Shown: piece by piece, positions 13,101 through 27,300 of the stretch
Layout of the letters: every line of letters begins with the position of its first letter
Position numbering within the stretch: the first letter of the stretch is position 1
DNA from: Apostichopus japonicus
Lineage: Eukaryota > Echinodermata > Holothuroidea > Aspidochirotida > Stichopodidae
DNA: 64,000 nt
Direction of reading: 5' to 3'
Assembly: GCF_037975245.1 (NCBI RefSeq)
Contig: NC_092564.1
Span: 114,601-178,600 of the forward strand
Program-made: the position numbers and the translations under genes
The notes under the pieces: generated by a model
What the model was told of the DNA's origin: nothing
The model's input: the letters and a program-made list of their open reading frames with translations, nothing else
The model's database searches: none

Positions 13101-16100
13101 ATAATTTGTAACATGAACTTACATCCTTCATATACATATTCATTATCCTCTAAAACTACCATCAAATTGATCAAGACTTTAAACAGGGTGTGTGGCTACT
13201 ATCCATGCAAGCCCTGACTCCTCCTTCCTCTTGTACGATTGTGCAGAATTGGTCCAATATTGATATTTTTGATGGTGTTAGTATTTTACATGAGGAAATT
13301 CTGATTCTTACCTTCTATGTGGCAACCATCCTTCTACATCATTTTTAATAATAATAATAATAAATGAGACTTAAAAAGTGCCAAATCAGTTTTCAGCTAA
13401 TTACCCTCTTCCTATAATTGTTTTTTGGACAGATTTTATATGTTAAAGTTTTTAACTCCATTTACAATCCTTATGATTTATCTCCCATATTTATTGTATG
13501 CTAAGATATGTTACGTTACTAATGCTATTTCATAACATTTTTCAAACTAACAGTGCTTCATTGATTCATTGTTCATGGTTGGTATGTTAAGCCTTCCTTG
13601 ATATTATTTGGATAGAACCCAAGTGTGAGTATAAGGATTGAATGGAGGATTGATGTTTGTTAGTCTTGAGTAGGAAAATACTTTGAATTTCTAGGTCATT
13701 CGTCAGACTTCGTAAATAATAATAATCAAATAAATATTTAAATAGTTAAGAAAAAAAATGTTAAGAATCCTCGTTCACTCACACTATAGGTTAGTATTCC
13801 TATTTAATTTCAATTCCCCTGAGGGTTATTCTCGTCCCATCGGATACCCAGGGAAAGACTGAATGATTCAAATATCCTTTAAGATTAATACCTGTACCAA
13901 TTGCCACCAGTTTCAGCCTTTCACAGATTGGGACAAGCATGGAATGTGCCCCCAGTGCTGCACCTGTTTGGATAAGGTGATGTGTAAGATCTGCGTCAAC
14001 TGGAAGTCAACACAGGCTAAGATTCATGAAAAAGTTCAAGGCATCCAAGCACGGATAGAAAAGGCCAAGACCAAAGCAATGGCAAAAACCAACCCAATCA
14101 TCAGCAAGGGAGCAAGCAGCTCCTAAAGGCAGGAAGGTGTTGACCAAGGAGTTCAAGCGGGAAAAGAGAATGGAGAGCCTGGTGTGCTTTTCTTCGCAGG
14201 GAACCAAGATCATGGTCACAAATTCGGCAATGTAAGCCTCATGCAGAGGTTGTCTACCAAGTTATAGAGATTAGTCCGGCCACACAGCCATCTGTTGTGT
14301 CAGAGAATTGGAGAGCCAGGCTACCAGTGAGCCAGCAAGTCATGATGCCTGGTGGACCAAGGTGCCGTTGAGCTTGTGATTCTGCAACAGATCCAGAAGC
14401 CCTTCTTAGCTGGCAAGCTCAAGTATTTGGGTCTGACAGCCTGTTTTTAGCCTGTTTTTAGAGCGGGACTTTGCAGGTTTCCGCCAGAATGGAGCCAAGC
14501 CAGCCGCTGAATGGGATCTTCAAAGACCAAAAGCCAAGAGAGAGAGCTGTAAGAAGTGAAAGAAAAGACATCATTCTTCTTCATCCTCATCCTCGTTGGA
14601 TTCATCTGAAAACACCGATCTGGGTCAGACTGACTGAGGAAAAGACACAAATCCTCCTCTGACAGCCAGGTGACCATGGAAATGTTCAACCAGCTCAAGG
14701 ACTTGCTTGTCACATCCATCGGTCAATGAGACATGCCTATCCCTGACAAATCAGGTCAGGGTATGGCTTCTAGACCACAGTGCTCACAAGCTACCACGAG
14801 GAGAGAGCCAGAGGTCCTCTCAGCATTGGACACCTGAGAGTTTTGGGAAGGATTGTACTCCCAGACCAGTTCTCTTCAAGGAGATGAAAAGAATTGAATC
14901 AGAGGACTCAGACGACCCACTCACGGACACGGAGTGGCCAAAGGAGGGCTTCAAGTGAGCGTTTCAGGTAGTCAGAAGGGTAGTTGGGTATTTCCTGAAC
15001 CAACGCCACTGACAGTACCTGAGAAATGCTCTCCGCTGGCCCTAAATGCTGGACGCGGAATGCGAGACTGTTTCCGCCTACAGCACATGCCAAAGCTTGG
15101 ACTGCCTTCCAGAGGACATCTCACCAGGTTTTCAGAGTGGAAAAACTCAGAGCCTCTGGGGTTTTCAATGCCAAGGATCAATTCTCTGACACATCGACTC
15201 GCAGGTCCAACAAGGCATTACGAGATGTTGACAGAGCCACAAGAGTTGGTCTGAAATGTGCATCGGCAATTGGCAATGCTACTTTTCAAGGGGGCTCTGT
15301 TGTACTTATGGTGTTTAATGTCATTCAAGGGTGGTTTGTTGTATTATGGTGTTAACGTCATTCTAGGGTGCTCTCATGTTTGTATGGTGTTTAATGTCAT
15401 TCAAGGGTGCTCTGCTGTACATATGGTGTTTAATATCATTTGAGGGTACTCTGTTGTACATATGGTGTTTAATGTCATTCAAGGGTGCTCTGTTGTATGT
15501 ATGGTGTTTAATGTCATTTGAGGGTACTCTGTTGTACATATGGTGTTTAATGTCATTCAAGGGTGCTCTGTTGTTTGTATGGTGTTTAAGTCATTCAAGG
15601 GTGCTCTGTTGTTTGTATGGTGTTTAATGTCATTCAAGGGTGCTCTGTTGTTTGTATGGTGTTTAATGTCATTCAAGGGTGCTCTGTTGTTTGTATGGTG
15701 TTTAATGTCATTCAAGGGTGCTCTGCTGTACATATTGTGTTTAATGTCATTCAAGGGTGCTCTGTTGTACATATGGTGTTTAATGTCATTCAAGGGTGCT
15801 CTGTTGTACATATGGTGTTTAATGTCATTCAAGGGTGCTCTGTTGTTCGAATGATGTTTTATTTCATTCAAGGGTGTTTTGTTGTATTATGGTGTTAATG
15901 TCATTCTAGGGTGCTCTGTTGTACATATGGTGTTTAATGTCATTCAAGGGTGTTTTGTTGTATTATGGTGTTAACATCATTCTAGGGTGCTCTCATGCTT
16001 GTATGGTGTTTAATGTCATTCAAGGGTGCTCTGCTGTGCATATGGTGTTTAATATCATTTGAGGGTATTTTGTTGTATTATGGTGTTAATGTCATTCTAG

Positions 16101-18180
16101 GGTGCTCTGTTGTACATATGGTGTTTAATGTCATTCAAGGGTGCTCTGTTGTTCGTATGGTGTTTTATTTCATTCAAGGGTGTTTTGTTGTATTATGGTG
16201 TTAATGTTATTCTAGGGTGCTCTGTTGTACATATGGTGTTTAATGTCATTCAAGGGTGCTCTGTTGTTTGTATGGTGTTTAATGTCATTCTAGGGTGTTC
16301 TCATGTTTGTATGGTGTTTAATGTCATTCAAGGGTGCTCTGCTGTACATATGGTGTTTAATATCATTCAAGGGTGCTCTGCTGTACATATGGTGTTTAAT
16401 GTCATTCAAGGGTGCTCTGCTGTGCATATGGTGTTTAATGTCATTCAAGGGTGCTCTGTTGTACGTATGGTGTTTAATGTCATTCAAGGGTGCTCTATTG
16501 TTTGTATGGTGTTTTATTTCATTCAAGGGTGTTTTGTTGTATTCTGGTGTTAATGTCATTCTAGGGTGCTCTCATGTTTGTATGGTGTTTAATGTCATTC
16601 AAGGGTGCTCTGCTGTGCATATGGTGTTTAGTATCATTTGAGGGTACTCTGTTGTACATATAGTGTTTAATGTCATTCAAGGGTGCTCTGTTGTATGTAT
16701 GGTGTTTAATGTCATTCAAGGGTGCTCTCATGTTTGTATGGTGTTTAATGTCATTCAAGGGTGCTCTGTTGTATGTATGGTGTTTAATATCATTTGAGGG
16801 TACTCTGTTGTACATATGGTGTTTAATGTCATTCAAGGGTGCTCTGTTGTTTGTATAGTGTTTAATGTCATTCAAGGGTGCTCTGTTGTTTGTATAGTGT
16901 TTAATATCATTCAAGGGTGCTCTGTTGTACATATGGTGTTTAATGTCATTCAAGGGTGCTCTGTTGTTCGTATGGTGTTTTATGTCATTCAAGGGTGTTT
17001 TGTTGTATTATGGTGTTAATATCATTCAAGGGTGCCCTGTTGTACATATGGTGTTAAATGTCAGTCAAGGGTGCTCTGTTGTTGATATGAAGTTTAAAAA
17101 TCCTGTTTTTGTTGAGGTAATAACATTTATAAAACAATTGATTACCATTGAAACTGCTGATGTCATGATGAATTTTGCCTTAAAAAGGAGCATTCAAAAA
17201 AAATTTAAATGAAGCATTTATATCAAAATAGTATTAACACAGAATATCTGTAGAATTACTATTAGTGCAGATCAAGTTGTTCTTCTTTCATGGGCTACAT
17301 AGGTAGAATAAGCTTAAAATACTACCCAAAGCTATCCTATAAGCCATCCTATAAGCCAATCAGAATGGTCAGTATGTTGCAAAGTACAGTCCTTTATTGT
17401 GAGCAGTGTGTTCTACGATTCACACCTTGACGATGGCTTATCCTTTATATTTGTATCATTTGACAGGAACTGATGATGTAACTTTAGTTATTCACTTGGT
17501 GCAAGAGTCTGCCACAACAGTTTTTATTGGAGCCTATATAATCATTGTAGAGCCAGAAACAGGTCCTATCCGGATAAGCCTTATTGATGACCAAATTTTG
17601 GAGTTAACAGAATGCGATGGTGAGTCTTAATCCTACCATTTACTCTTTCTCTCTCTCAACAGCCTAACATGTGAGGAAAGAATTCAGACTTCGGTTACTA
17701 ATTAAAGCATTGCATTTGCAGTGGCATTTCATCTTCTGCCATTATGAAAAATTAGACACTCAGTTCATAGACACTCAGAGACATAGGGATGGAACCCCTG
17801 TTACTATTTACTCCAGTGCATTGGCGGCAATCATGGGGGGACGGGGGGGGACATGTTCCCCCTTTATTTTAGGTGTTGGGGCGATAAAGTATCTAATATC
17901 CCCCCAATATTTGGTGGCATAGTTTTTTTTTGTGGCTATAAATAAAGCATGAGATTATTTATCCAAATCATATTCGGCGATGACTAAAGCTTCACCCAAC
18001 ACATGCTGCATGAAGTAAATGACACTTCGTGGCGAAGGAGTAGACCCAGGACTGGATAAACTTGCTAACCGTCCAAACCAGGTTCGCGGGAAATCTGTAA
18101 ATGTTGGAAATCCAGCCTGGCTGGAGAAAAAATAATTGGTGGGAAAAAAATAGAAAAAATGGGACAATTTTTATATATTT

Positions 18181-18238
<58 letters not shown>

Positions 18239-18277
18239 ATTGAAAATCATAATGAGTTGAAAAATCAAGAACAGTGA

Positions 18278-18323
<46 letters not shown>

Positions 18324-21300
18324 GTATATTACGAAGTGTGTGAACAATTTTGGGGATGAAGGTTGCTACACGCCTGCACCCAAGCAAATGTCCCCCCCAA
18401 TATTTGAAACAAATTGCCGCCCCTGCTCCAGTGCCATCAGACAGAAGAAATTTCAAAATGACTTTGGGACTATATATTGTTTGTATACTGAATCGCTCCT
18501 GTAGAAACTTTGCAGTGTGAATTTGATGATTTTTTTTTTCTAGATAGTTTATAGCAATAGCTTTGTCCAATAAACCAGAGTAACATTGCTGAACATTATG
18601 AAAAGAACATCATCATTCCAATGTGATAAAAGATATGTATAACATGCCCATGCAAGCTTTTTTAAAGGGTGGGTTTTATTTGAAGTTATAGATTGGCAAC
18701 CTTGTGGAGGGGATGTTCCAGGGGGCCTTTGGATATCCCTCTTACCTTTGAGAAATTGTTGTACAAGTTAGGCTTCTAAAATGCAAAATTGTGTGGTTTT
18801 TTGCAACATAACATAGTACAGACCCATGAATTGTTATCTTCTTTAATGGCTATCCAAAATACTCTGGTAATGATGGTAAATAATACATACAGTTATACTG
18901 GTGTTCATATATTTTGATCAAAATGTTTCTCTCTTGTTTGCATTGCTTTTTCAAACCTCTGCCTCTAAGTGGTTTTCTGCTTTTGCTTCCATCATGTATA
19001 TCTTCATTATTTCTCTCTGCTATGGTAAATAGCCAGTATTACTCATGCAATGGAAACAGCCAAAGTCACTGCAGGTTTGTGTAACTTTCTTTATCCCCCA
19101 TTTCTGAATGCTTCTGGATCAATTAATGTAGCATGACCTATGTGTCTGTAGTTTTTAGCAAAACTGTTAAAGAATGTTACGTTTGAGGGGTAGATGCCCA
19201 ATTGCATGCACTACTTTCTTTTGTAAGAGAATTTATCATGCATTGGAGTCACCTTATGCAAAGCACAAAGTGTGTTATAGAACTCACTGAAGTAACTTTT
19301 AGCTGTTTTTGAGTGAGGTCAAAGGTCACTTTATGTCTTTAACAGCCAGAATATGAAAAACTTGTAAAGAAGCTTACTGCACACTGTTGGCTTGGGCAAA
19401 TGTCAAAGGTGTGTGATAGGTGCCTCTGAATGAGTATTTCTCTTACCCTTTTGTTTGGAGGTCAAAAGGTCATTTGAGGTCAACCCGTTGCAAAATCTGT
19501 AAACCTTGTAAACAAGCAAATGTATCAATTCCAGCTTTGATGAAACTCATACATGGTATATTGATGTCCCTTAAGTTCTTGCCTGCCTTTGGTAAGTTTG
19601 GAAGGTCAAAGGTCATTTGAGGTCAATAGATGTCAGTCTAAAATTCTTGAAAAAAAACCAAACTTGGACGAACTGTATACATGTATGTACATCCAACTTA
19701 GTAAGAACAAGAACTGTAGTGTTTCCTGAATAGGTCAAGTTCAAATGAAGTCAATAAATATCAAAGTCTGATAAGGCCAAAAGTGATGTTGTGATTAACC
19801 TCATACTCAGATTGTACATCTTACTCAGTGAGTACACTACATTGCTCTTTGAAGAGGTCAAAAGGTCACTGATTGTAAACTCTCTTTACATGTTACAGTC
19901 TGATCATTAAGGCATCAACAAGTTATCTCAAATGGACTGAAAATGTTTCCTTACTGTCTGTGATTTGATTACATGTTACAGTCTGAGCATTAAGGCATCA
20001 ACAAGTTATCTCAAATAGACTGAAAATGGCCTTACTCTCTGTGATATAAATTACATCATTTAGACAGTAAGTTATAAAAGTATTTTGCAGTGAAAAGCAG
20101 TGATATGTAAATACAATTTTTGAAGGGTTGGTTGAAGCAAATCGGATCTATTAGCTCAATTAGGTAAAAGAAAATGTTTATGTGTACACAGAGCACCTAT
20201 GTGACTATATTCCCCATTGATTGATTGATTGGATATTGAAAAAGTTTGGCATAAAAATTGTATACTGTAAAGCCTTGACATTGACTTACTTGGTTCATGC
20301 ACATGAAAGAATATGTAATGGTCTAGGGAACTAGAAATCTATGATCTTCAGGTTCTCACTTAATCCATGAACAAATTTAACTCACTTGTGCTGCATCAGT
20401 CTGGTAGTTGAGTTTAAATTGTGGGAAGGTTATGATGCTGATGGCTCAGCAACCTTTGCAATTGTGCTAGCATGTTTGTGTGCGTGCATATGTGTGTTTG
20501 ATGTCTAGCTTGTGAACACGGTATCTCAATAACCACAAGTTGAATCAATGTCATACTTGGTACATTTTCATGATGTCTCTAACTTTATGTCATTAATTTT
20601 AAGACATTTTAAATTTCAAGAAATGGCTTTTAACACAGACATGAATGAAATGTTCCATGGTTTTTATCCGCGTCGTATAAGTTAGTCATGCCACATTCAT
20701 ACAATCAACCGTGTTGTTTTTTGTGTGCAAAATCGTGAATATTAATTTGTATTTGGATAGTACAATGTAAGTATATAGATAAATGCTTATGAGCTCACAA
20801 AATTTGACCGGGATAATATTTATGCAAGAGTCAGAAGAAATGTATGCAATGGTGATGGCTGTGTGTGTGTATGTGACACTTGCTTGTGAACACCATAAAC
20901 TCAAAAAGTGTATGGTGGATTAACATCCCACTTGGTATGTGGATCGGTCTTAAAGAGGACAAGAACTATATTGTTTTCTGTGAATTTCAATGGTTATTTG
21001 GGTCCATAGATTGTCAAAGTCTGAAAATTTTGTAAACACATAACTCAAATTACATCTTTGTTGATCTTCATACATGGTAGCAGATCCAGCTTGGTGAGTG
21101 CAAGAATCCTGTGAAATTGGTAAAGGTCAACAGGTGTCAAAGTCTGAAAACCTTCTTTTAAATGATAATTCCAAGTTAAAGCTACAAATGATGTGTGAAT
21201 TCTCCTATGCTAAAATGCTATGATTTTATTTTGGTGAACATAGTATGGTCAAACTCAGTCTAGTTTTGTGAAGGGGCTCTTTAGGACTTCAACAACACAT

Positions 21301-24300
21301 AGTCATCCAGGAAATGAAATCTGCTTCAGAGAGTTCATTGTCTTCCTTCAAACATGGACTTACACCACTCTATTAGATATTTAATTTGAATTTTGAGCAC
21401 ATTGTTTGGCAAGTAATCACAAAGCCAACTGGCTTTCTGGTTATACTACTGTATGTCACTGAATAGACATTGTCAACATGATAGTTGATCCTGATACCTT
21501 CCTTTACATGTTACTGCATTAGTCAATAGATAATCTCTCTTCATTTTGGTGTCCACAAGTTCATCAATATTAACATATATGGCTTACCATACTATGAATA
21601 TGTTTTGGGCAATGAACCATTAAACATTTTAGTTTTCTGGTTTCTGGTATATTTTCATCAAGCAAATCGGAAACCTTTGTTTCAAACAAACCAGAACACA
21701 AAAGAAAGATAAGATGTATGAAAGCAAAGAGTACGTAGGTCTCCTTTAACTTGTCATTTAGATAGTAGTTGGTCACTACAAAGAAAATCTGGAATTGAAT
21801 AAACTAGTGGGGTGCTTCACACAACCAATGAACCTTTTAGTGTCCACAATTAAAGCTTACTCTGCATGTACACTGTAGGTTCTAAGCATATTGTGGTATC
21901 TTTGAGCCATCGCTTTGCACAATTGAAGATATCCAAATTAGAAGTGAAGGAAAATTTTCAATGGAGTTGACCGAAGCAAACAAAGACAACTTTAATCCAC
22001 ACACATTTCATAGGAAAAACAAATGTGCAATGTATCCCCCTTACTAAAGTAACTGCTATAACAATGTTGGTGTTTGTTGTGTGTAAGCCTAACAATAGGG
22101 CCTAACGTAATAAAGGACAGCTTAGGCTTCTGATATTATCGTAGCCTTGATTTGGTGTAGTGGATTGCATAAGGGTTTGAGAAGTAAGTTCGTTATTAAA
22201 GCAATGGGAATGACAGTTTCAAAGGCAGTAATTTTATTACATAAATTTTGTAAAAACTGTGAAGGTACACTAGAATTGTCAATGTAGAATGTTAGGGTAT
22301 TTCAAGTATTACTGTAAGGGCCTCACGTTAGGCTCACGCTAGGCCATTTCTCTTGGACAGTCTAAGTCAGGCTGAGTAATGGACATATCAGATTTTTTCC
22401 CAATTGCTAATGGCATCTCTGAACTAGGCTAACTTCAAACATGAATGTTGGATGAACTTCAAACTTGGTATTGTGGATCCACATTAGATAGACTACTACA
22501 AGAAACTGGTCATATCTGGTAGAGAATAAATGTTATTTGACTGTCACTAGAGGTCAAGTGTGAAATCTTGCAAACTTGCTTACTTCAATATCAAAGCTGG
22601 TATGAACTTATTGTATAGATTCAGTTCCAGAACTCTATGGTTATCTGTGGAACTACAGTACAAGGTCGTTGCAGTGAAATCTTGAAAACCTTGTGTGTAC
22701 AGGAGTGTTACTGTAAATGCCCTTTTGTTAAACTAATCACTAATCCTGTTGGCTTTCTGCTTCTACATTTTTATTACAACCTCTTTGTTGTATATAAAGT
22801 TGGTTGAAGGATGCCAGTATTTGATATCTAATAATATGACCTTAACTTCATTGAACTCTCAAGGTGGCTGCTAGATAAGCCTCTTTCTCTGATAAGTGTT
22901 TAGCTTTATATAAGCCCACTGTTGGTTCATTCATTGATTGAAGATAGTTCTAACAGTTATGCTAAATCCTGCATTTCCTTATAAATTAGGTGGAGGAGTC
23001 ATGCAAGCTTCCAGTACCATCCCTGCAACAGGTGAGTGTCTCATTAATGGTAATTGTAGGGAGAAGGGACATTAACATGTCATGCATATTCATAACCATT
23101 TGCATAGTTTATCCATGTTTTTCAATGGTGGAAGGGGGCATCTTTAATTTTTTTAGTTGAAATTTGTGCATTTTCATCAATGGACTTACATTTCAAATGA
23201 TCAATATTCATGTATTTATTGCCTTATTATGCATTCAATCTTGACGTCATAAAGATGGTTTTTTTGTGGAAATATTCTGTAGTATTTAACCACACACAAT
23301 CATGACGAGCTAATGTTTTGCAAACAAGTTGGCCCATTGGCAGGGATTGAGCGAATGAAAAAAAGCATACAGTAGCATCCCTTTGCCATCGCATGGGCAA
23401 GCAAATGTTGTGATCTCAATATGGAACCTTCACACTGAACAAGGTTTGCCAATCTCAGTGAGAGGGAAGCAACTAAGCAACAGAAAAGTCAATGCATCTG
23501 CATGTATGTGTCTGCTGGATGTTTTCATATCATCAAAACAACAAAGTCTGGACATCATGTTTTGGTTGAATTTCTCATTCACTCAATACTTGCAAATGGG
23601 CCAAACGGAAAGTATATCATCGCTGTTGTGTGATTAGTTACTGCTCAATCATACCAAAATTGTGTGTTTTGTCAGGGAGTAGTAAGTTCATGTTTAAAAT
23701 GGAAGGCGTAATGGGTCTATAACTTCAACGATGAAAAAAGTCAGAATTTACATGACTGTATTCTGAGTTGCATAAATGTCTAAGTGTTGTTATGCACCCA
23801 CTGGCAACTGTGTGAGCTGATTGTTGATGTCCTTGCTCAAACATTATAAACTACAACAGAGGTAACAAGTGTTTGAGAAGTTTAAAATAAGATATGACCA
23901 GGAGGACTGGATCCCATTTTGCACTATAAACTTCCTGATAAGGATTTGGTCTGGTGATGATGATGTCCGACACTTTCATGTTGTCAAACTTCAATTTTTT
24001 CATTGACTTTGTGCCTTACTCTTTCCATTGAAATTTTTTTAGATTTTTGGGGGGGTTTTAACCTTTCCTGTTTGCTCATGAGAGATCATAAAGTGATTAA
24101 ACAAGATCATTTTTGGTAAGTTCTAGAAGTTCCGCGTAGAAATTGTTTATAGTATTAGCACATGACGCCAATGTTTATTTCTGAATCAGATGTTGAAATT
24201 TATGTACATTTTAGTATGGCTGACGGTCCAAGGCCATACGATTTTGAACCTGTGCGTAGGAGAACGGACAATTCTTACGTTGAAAATGATGCATTCACTG

Positions 24301-27300
24301 ATGAAAGTTCGGACTCGGAGAATAATTCTAGGCTAGTAAAATGCTCTGCACACACAACTTGGTTCTTGTTAAATTTGTAGCATTGGAACTTGAATTTGTC
24401 CGTTCCGATGTTATGTATCCACGCACGACATCTCTCTGGATCCTTTTTTGAATCGGGGATGGCAAAAAACATTAATTCTGAAGAATTGAAAGGCTTATTA
24501 AAACAGCCGAAGCTTGACACATAGGCATTTTGACTACTACTATAATCACTAGCGTTGTTTTGTGGTTTGTGTACAAATAGCACAGTGAGGATTTCACGTC
24601 ACACTGTCAGGGGTCAATATGTTAATTATGCCAGTCTCGTACGTAGGATTCATATTTTTGCTTGTATTTCACAAGTTTTCTTGATGCTGGTATAATAAAG
24701 CAAGCTGCAAATGGCAGGACACTCTTTTATGAATATTTTCTTTAGAAAAAACAATTTTTTGGTGCCACCTGAACCAATCCTTTAAAATAGACAGTCTGTT
24801 CATCCTTGAAAGGGCAGGAAAGGACATAGATGAAAACATCTTATCTCTCATATCTGCTGTCATCTTTTGAGCTGACTCCTCATTATTTACTCATAGTCTG
24901 AGTTGAAAGTTGACCTGTCAGTGTGAGCAGTGATATTAGTTCATTTTCAGCTGTTGACCAATGGACACAGCATAATAAATATTGCACAGTGTAACATGTG
25001 ACCATATGTCCTTATGTGACCATATGTCCTTGCATTATGAAGTGCTTACTACATGTGTGTATGCTAACCATCTGTGTATTTTTTTTTCCATTTGCAGGTG
25101 TTACCCATAGAGCAACTACTTTGAAAAGTGATCAGGCATGTAAGCACATTTAATGATATTTATTTTATAAAATATTAAATTGACATGTAGAACTGCAAGT
25201 TGCTTTGGGTTGTAAGTTGCACCATTCTGACCAAGCCATGTAATATTTTCTCTAAGTCAAATTAAAAGAGATCTAATTGGCTACAAATTTCCCTGTTTCT
25301 ACTTGTTAGAGATGGGAATGTTTGAATCGGATACAGAAAATGCTATTCCCCAAATTTAATATATTTGCTTATTGGTTCTTTTTCACACTTTGCTTTATTT
25401 CAAAATTACTGAATAAGTTTGGTGGACTTTCATTAAAGTTAGGTTTCAAGATAGCTGCTGTTGAGGTTGTGACAAATTCAACTTAAAATGCAGCTGTAAA
25501 ATTGAAAGGGTTTAGTATGACTTAATTAAACCTTTGTCAAATTGTATTAAGGTAAGTCAAAAGTAAGGTAAGTCAAAAGTAAGGTTTGTCCCATGTTTCT
25601 TCACCTATATGTGGGAGTTTGTGTTATTTGAGAAGCATGCATAGCCTTTGAACCAAGTGAACAAACCTGGGTGTAGCACTCAGTTACCAAGTTCACCATC
25701 ATATAAAATAGTATCCTCTGCAAGACAACATAGATATCAACAGTTTCTCCGCCAAATTTAAAAGAAATTCAAAAAAGGATCACTATTCTTCAAACTTCAA
25801 TAAGTTTTTTGCTGCCACCGTAAGAGCATTTTCTGCATACTGGAGATTTGGTGGATTAGTCTTTTAAAGTACTACTGGAGACAATATGGAGTTCTCCCAC
25901 TGCATACTAGAGATATAGTGGATTAAGGAGTCTTGTACTGGAGACAATATGGAGTTCTCACTCTGCATACTAGAGATATAGTGGATTAAGGAGTCTTATA
26001 CTGGAGACAATAGGGAGTTCTCACTCTGCATACTAGAGATATAGTGGATTAAGGAGTCTTTAAAAGTACTACTGGAGACAATATGGAGTTCTCACACTGC
26101 ATACTAGAGATATAGTGGATTAAGGAGTCTTATACTGGAGACAATAGGGAGTTCTCACTCTGCATACTAGAGATATAGTGGATTAAGGAGTCTTTAAAAG
26201 TACTACTGGAGACAATATGGAGTTCTCACACTGCATACTAGAGATATAGTGGATTAAAGAGTCTTTAAAAGTACTACTGGAGACAGTATGGAGTTCTCAC
26301 ACTGCATACTAGAGATATCGTGGATTAAAGAGTCTTATACTGGAGACAATGGGGAGTTCTCACACTGCATACTAGAGATATAGTGGATTAAAGAGTCTTT
26401 AAAAGTACTACTGGAGACAATATGGAGTTCTCACACTGCATTCTAGAGATAAAGTGGATTAAGGAGTCTTATACTGGAGACAATAGGGAGTTCTCACTCT
26501 GCATACTAGAGATATAGTGGATTAAGGAGTCTTTAAAAGTACTACTGGAGACAGTATGGAGTTCTCACACTGCATACTAGAGATATCGTGGATTAAAGAG
26601 TCTTATACTGGAGACAATGGGGAGTTCTCACACTGCATACTAGAGATATAGTGGATTAAAGAGTCTTTAAAAGTACTACTGGAGACAGTATGGAGTTCTC
26701 ACACTGCATACTAGAGATATAGTGGATTAAGGAGTCTTTAAAAGTACTACTGGAGACAATATGGAGTTCTCACACTGCATACTAGAGATATAGTGGATTA
26801 AGGAGTCTTTAAAAGTACTACTGGAGACAGTATGGAGTTCTCACACTGCATACTAGAGATATAGTGGATTAAGGAGTCTTTAAAAGTACTACTGGAGACA
26901 ATATGGAGTTCTCACACTGCATACTAGAGATATAGTGGATTAAGGAGTCTTTAAAAGTACTACTGGAGACAATATGGAGTTCTCACACTGCATACTAGAG
27001 ATATAGTGGATTAAAGAGTCTTTAAAAGTACTACTGGAGACAGTATGGAGTTCTCACACTGCATACTAGAGATATAGTGGATTAAGGAGTCTTTAAAAGT
27101 ACTACTGGAGACAATATGGAGTTCTCACACTGCATACTAGAGATATAGTGGATTAAGGAGTCTTTAAAAGTACTACTGGAGACAATATGGAGTTCTCACA
27201 CTGCATACTAGAGATATAGTGGATTAAAGAGTCTTTAAAAGTACTACTGGAGACAGTATGGAGTTCTCACACTGCATACTAGAGATATAGTGGATTAAGG

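Larger units (their letters stand above)
19291..19890 (+). repeat. Dispersed intronic repeat copy with strong AGGTCA clusters
   Basis: It has four AGGTCA-rich blocks at 19316-19328, about 19458-19481, 19603-19625 and about 19855-19869, each near the shared gaacttcata/gtgagtacaag blocks. It repeats the same internal subunit about every 140-250 bases. Confidence 0.65.

Noticed and set aside
23383-23637. 84-codon plus-strand frame as an extra exon of the membrane protein
   Set aside because: It does not fit the phase-1 exon chain with good splice sites and would add hydrophobic, Cys-containing text unlike the stalk.
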